Shown here: positions 61,863-64,000 of the stretch, piece after piece
How positions within the stretch are numbered: position 1 is the stretch's first letter
Layout: every line of letters starts with the position of its first letter
From: Streptomyces sp.
GTDB lineage: Bacteria; Actinomycetota; Actinomycetes; Streptomycetales; Streptomycetaceae
DNA: 64,000 nucleotides
Assembly: GCF_019510245.1 (NCBI RefSeq)
Contig: NZ_JAEKKT010000134.1
Span: 62,001-126,000 of the forward strand
Direction: 5' to 3'
The notes under the pieces: generated by a model
Database searches by the model: none
What the model saw: the letters and a program-made list of their open reading frames with translations, nothing else
What the model was told of the DNA's origin: nothing
Translations under genes and position numbers: made by a program

Positions 61863-62798
61863 CTACACCCGCACCGCCGCGTCCAGGTCTGCGAAGAGCA
61901 GCTCGCCGTTGATCGCCGCGCCGGCCCGGTAGCCGCGGCTCGCCGCGTTGATCACCTGCTCGGCGAATCCGCTCGCGTTGCCCGCCGCCCACAGTCCGGG
62001 CACGGTCGTCAGGCCCCGCTCGTCGATCACGGGGTAGGCGCCGAAGGGGGTCTCCGTCAGCTCCGCGCCCAGCCCGCGGAGCAGGTCGTTCTGCGGGACC
62101 GGGCGGGGGGCGACGAACAGCACCTCCCGCGCGTGCACGCTTCGGTCGGCGAGCCGTACACCCGTCAGCCGGTCGTCCTCGATCCGCAGCCCGGCGACCT
62201 CGCCCGGCACCACCCGCACCCCGGCCACGGCCAGCCGCCGCAGGTCGTCGTCGGTCAGCTCCGTCTCCTCCACCCGGTGCAGGAAGAGGGTCACGTCCTT
62301 GGACCACTGGGTGACCATCAGCGCCTGGTGCACGCTCATCGCCGTCGTGGCCAGCACCCCGAACGCCTGGTCGCGCACCTCCCAGCCGTGGCAGTACGGG
62401 CAGTGCAGCACGTCCCGGCCGAAGCGTTCTGCCGCTCCGGGGACGGGCGGCAGCTCGTCCCTCAGGCCGGTGGCGACGACCAGCTGCCTGGCCCGGACCG
62501 TGCGGCCGCCCGCCAGTGCCACCGTGAAGCCGTCCGCGCCGTCCTTCGCGGCGTCCACCGCCCGGTCCCGGACCAGCTCCACGCCGTACCGGGCGATCTC
62601 CTCCCGGCCCGCCGCCAGGAACTCCGCGGGCGGCATGCCGTCCCGGGACAGGAAGCCCTGCATGTGTGCCGCCGGGGCGTTGCGCGGCTCGCCCGCGTCG
62701 ACGACCAGGGTGCGGCGCCGGGCCCGGCCCAGGACGAGGGCGGCGGACAGTCCGGCCGCGCCGCCTCCGACGACGACCACTTCGTACGCATCGGTCAT
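61863..62798 (-). CDS. Thioredoxin-reductase-like FAD oxidoreductase
   Basis: A 311-aa flavoprotein with FAD-binding GGGAAGLSAALVLGRAR (11-27), redox pair Cys133-Pro-Tyr-Cys136 (HCPYCHGWE) and the C-terminal GLWAAGNASGFAEQVINAAS. The CPYC pair in place of the usual CATC and the short NAD domain link it to the TrxR-like proteins of holothin/gliotoxin type and to stand-alone disulfide reductases. It is divergent from the HTH-cupin regulator at 62877, which probably controls it. Confidence 0.87.
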   Translation of the reverse strand: MTDAYEVVVVGGGAAGLSAALVLGRARRRTLVVDAGEPRNAPAAHMQGFLSRDGMPPAEFLAAGREEIARYGVELVRDRAVDAAKDGADGFTVALAGGRTVRARQLVVATGLRDELPPVPGAAERFGRDVLHCPYCHGWEVRDQAFGVLATTAMSVHQALMVTQWSKDVTLFLHRVEETELTDDDLRRLAVAGVRVVPGEVAGLRIEDDRLTGVRLADRSVHAREVLFVAPRPVPQNDLLRGLGAELTETPFGAYPVIDERGLTTVPGLWAAGNASGFAEQVINAASRGYRAGAAINGELLFADLDAAVRV

Positions 62799-62841
62799 GG
62801 TGACCACCTCCGCGGCCGAGGGTCGCCCGGCCGCTGCCGGA

Positions 62842-62870
62842 TTGACAAACGTCTTTGCCGAAACTGCAAT
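62842..62870 (+). promoter_or_regulatory. Promoter of the HTH-cupin gene, leaderless
   Basis: TTGACA (62842-62847), a 17-nt spacer and TGCAAT (62865-62870) lie with 6 nt before the ATG, so transcription should begin at or next to the start codon. Confidence 0.7.
62855..62869. promoter_or_regulatory. Inverted repeat TTGCC-N5-TGCAA, operator candidate
   Basis: It overlaps the -10 box and nearly matches TTGCC-N5-GGCAA found before the paralogous regulator at 8460. Confidence 0.5.
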
Positions 62871-62876
62871 GCAGGC

Positions 62877-63449
62877 ATGACTACGGACGACGTCCTCGCG
62901 GGCGTGGGACCCCGGCTGCGCCGACTCCGCAAGGAGCGGGAGGTCACCCTCGCCGCCCTCTCCGAGACCACCGGCATCTCGGTCAGCACCCTCTCCCGCC
63001 TGGAGTCCGGGCTGCGCAAGCCCAGCCTGGAGCTGCTGCTGCCGATCGCGCAGGCCCACCAGGTGCCCCTGGACGAACTGGTCGGCGCCCCGCCGGCCGA
63101 CGACCCCCGGGTGCGGGCCAAACCGATGGAACGCCACGGCCGCACCTTCCTGCCGCTCACCCGGCAGCCGGGCGGCCTGCAGGCCTTCAAGGTGATCGAA
63201 CCCAAGCGGAAACCCGAACCGGAACCGCGTACCCACGAGGGCTACGAGTGGTTGTACGTGCTGTCCGGGAAGCTGCGGCTGGTGCTCGGTGAGCACGACG
63301 TCGTGCTGGGGCCGGGGGAGGCGGCCGAGTTCGACACCCGGGTGCCGCACTGGTTCGGGTCGACGGGGGAGGGGCCGGTGGAGTTCCTCAGCCTGTTCGG
63401 GCCGCAGGGGGAGCGGATGCACGTGCGGGCGCGGCCGAAGCGGGCGTGA
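62877..63449 (+). CDS. XRE-family regulator with C-terminal cupin domain
   Basis: A 190-aa regulator with XRE HTH (TGISVSTLSRLESGLRKPSL, about 37-56) and a cupin_2 domain (THEGYEWLYVLSGKLRLVLG, then AEFDTRVPHWFGSTGEGPVE). It is a paralogue of the 8460-9110 protein. The start at 62877 lies 6 nt after a -10 box, so the mRNA is probably leaderless. It faces a thioredoxin-reductase-like flavoprotein and likely represses it and itself by binding the palindrome at 62855-62869. Confidence 0.9.
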   Translation: MTTDDVLAGVGPRLRRLRKEREVTLAALSETTGISVSTLSRLESGLRKPSLELLLPIAQAHQVPLDELVGAPPADDPRVRAKPMERHGRTFLPLTRQPGGLQAFKVIEPKRKPEPEPRTHEGYEWLYVLSGKLRLVLGEHDVVLGPGEAAEFDTRVPHWFGSTGEGPVEFLSLFGPQGERMHVRARPKRA

Positions 63450-63559
63450 CGAATCCGGCGTTCCCTCCGGGGGCTGTTCCCTCGATGGCAAGCGACCGCT
63501 TAGTATGCGGTGGACCCCGGTCAGACGACGCAGTCGACGCAGTCCCGTGGAGGCACCGC

Positions 63560-64000
63560 ATGCAGGCATGGCAAGTGCACGAGAACGGCGAGCCGAGCGA
63601 GGTGATGCGGCTCCAGGAGGTGGAGCGGCCCACGCCCGGCGACGGCCAGGTGCTGCTCAGGGTGCGTGCCGCCAACATCAACTTCCCCGACGTCCTGATG
63701 TGCCGGGGGCACTACCAGGTGCGCCCGCCGCTGCCGTTCACCCCCGGGGTGGAGATCTGCGGCGAGACCGAGGACGGGCGCCGGGTGATCGCCAACCCCG
63801 CGCTGCCGTACGGGGGTTTCGCCGAGTACGCGGTCGCGGACGCCGCCGCGCTGCTGCCCGCCCCGGACTCGCTGGACGACGCCGAGGCCGCCGCACTGCA
63901 CATCGGCTACCAGACGGGCTGGTTCGGACTGCACCGCCGGGCGGCCCTCCAGGCCGGCGAGACCCTGCTCGTGCACGCCGCCGCCGGCGGTGTCGGCAGC
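63560..64000 (+). CDS. NADPH:quinone oxidoreductase, zinc-independent MDR type (3' truncated by window edge)
   Basis: The first 147 residues of a medium-chain dehydrogenase/reductase family protein. They include the GroES-like domain (NINFPDVLMCRGHYQVRPPL, TPGVEICGE) and the start of the NADPH-binding fold (LVHAAAGGVGS) at the window end. No zinc-ligand cysteines are seen, as in QOR-type enzymes. GGAGG precedes the ATG. An AAGC-N4-GCTT repeat at 63490-63501 lies in the promoter region. Confidence 0.85.
   Translation, partial: MQAWQVHENGEPSEVMRLQEVERPTPGDGQVLLRVRAANINFPDVLMCRGHYQVRPPLPFTPGVEICGETEDGRRVIANPALPYGGFAEYAVADAAALLPAPDSLDDAEAAALHIGYQTGWFGLHRRAALQAGETLLVHAAAGGVGS

Overview
The window is high-GC actinobacterial DNA and almost certainly a Streptomyces chromosome. 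It carries ClpP5-type clpP, a DUF397/HTH/ATPase triad, a RppA-type polyketide synthase operon, MurT/GatD, several GTG and TTG starts and apparently leaderless genes. From memory, the order bioF - HTH triad - NlpC/P60 - clpP - ureABCFGD - tap - acyltransferase - rocD/ddaH - LytTR system - ctaG - pfkA - rppA/P450 - ligase - flavoprotein follows a core segment of S. coelicolor (roughly SCO1199 to SCO1243) read backwards. That is recollection, not a search result.

Layout. (1) 1-12.9 kb is an accessory, decaying zone. It holds two epoxide-hydrolase-type hydrolases, an SDR and a TetR regulator, remnants of IS3, IS110 and IS5 type elements, broken MFS and HEAT-repeat genes, and an intact beta-glucan island. 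The island consists of a GH6 cellulase, a GH16 glucanase and a LacI/CebR-type repressor, each with a matching 14-bp operator. (2) 12.9-26.2 kb is core: bioF, the DUF397/HTH/ATPase triad, an NlpC/P60 protein behind a probable c-di-AMP riboswitch, clpP facing a Phd/YefM antitoxin, the complete urease operon, tripeptidyl aminopeptidase and a PlsC-type acyltransferase. (3) 27-37.3 kb is a complete selenium/formate module. It has an iron-sulfur subunit, an NrfD-type membrane subunit, a selenocysteine formate dehydrogenase read through an in-frame UGA with an adjacent SECIS-like hairpin, then selD, tRNA-Sec, selB and selA. (4) 37.5-49.3 kb holds small membrane or secreted proteins (SPW, DUF5709, DUF6153, DUF305), ornithine aminotransferase with dimethylargininase and an Lrp regulator, a LytTR/LytS two-component system flanking an acetate-type symporter, a CtaG-like protein and a phosphofructokinase with an abnormal N-terminus. 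(5) 49.4-64 kb holds the MurT/GatD lipid II amidation pair, peptide deformylase, a TetR/acyl-CoA dehydrogenase pair, the rppA-P450-cupin naphthoquinone operon, an aldehyde dehydrogenase, a Nudix hydrolase and DNA ligase, a thioredoxin-reductase-like flavoprotein facing an HTH-cupin regulator, and a truncated quinone oxidoreductase.

The most notable observations are these. The selB stop codon is the exact complement of the tRNA-Sec anticodon, so selB and selC overlap tail to tail. The ClpP has Gln where the catalytic His should be. Two paralogous HTH-cupin regulators share a TTGCC-N5-KGCAA palindrome. The beta-glucan island has three CebR-like boxes. A dispersed repeat family sits mainly between convergent genes.
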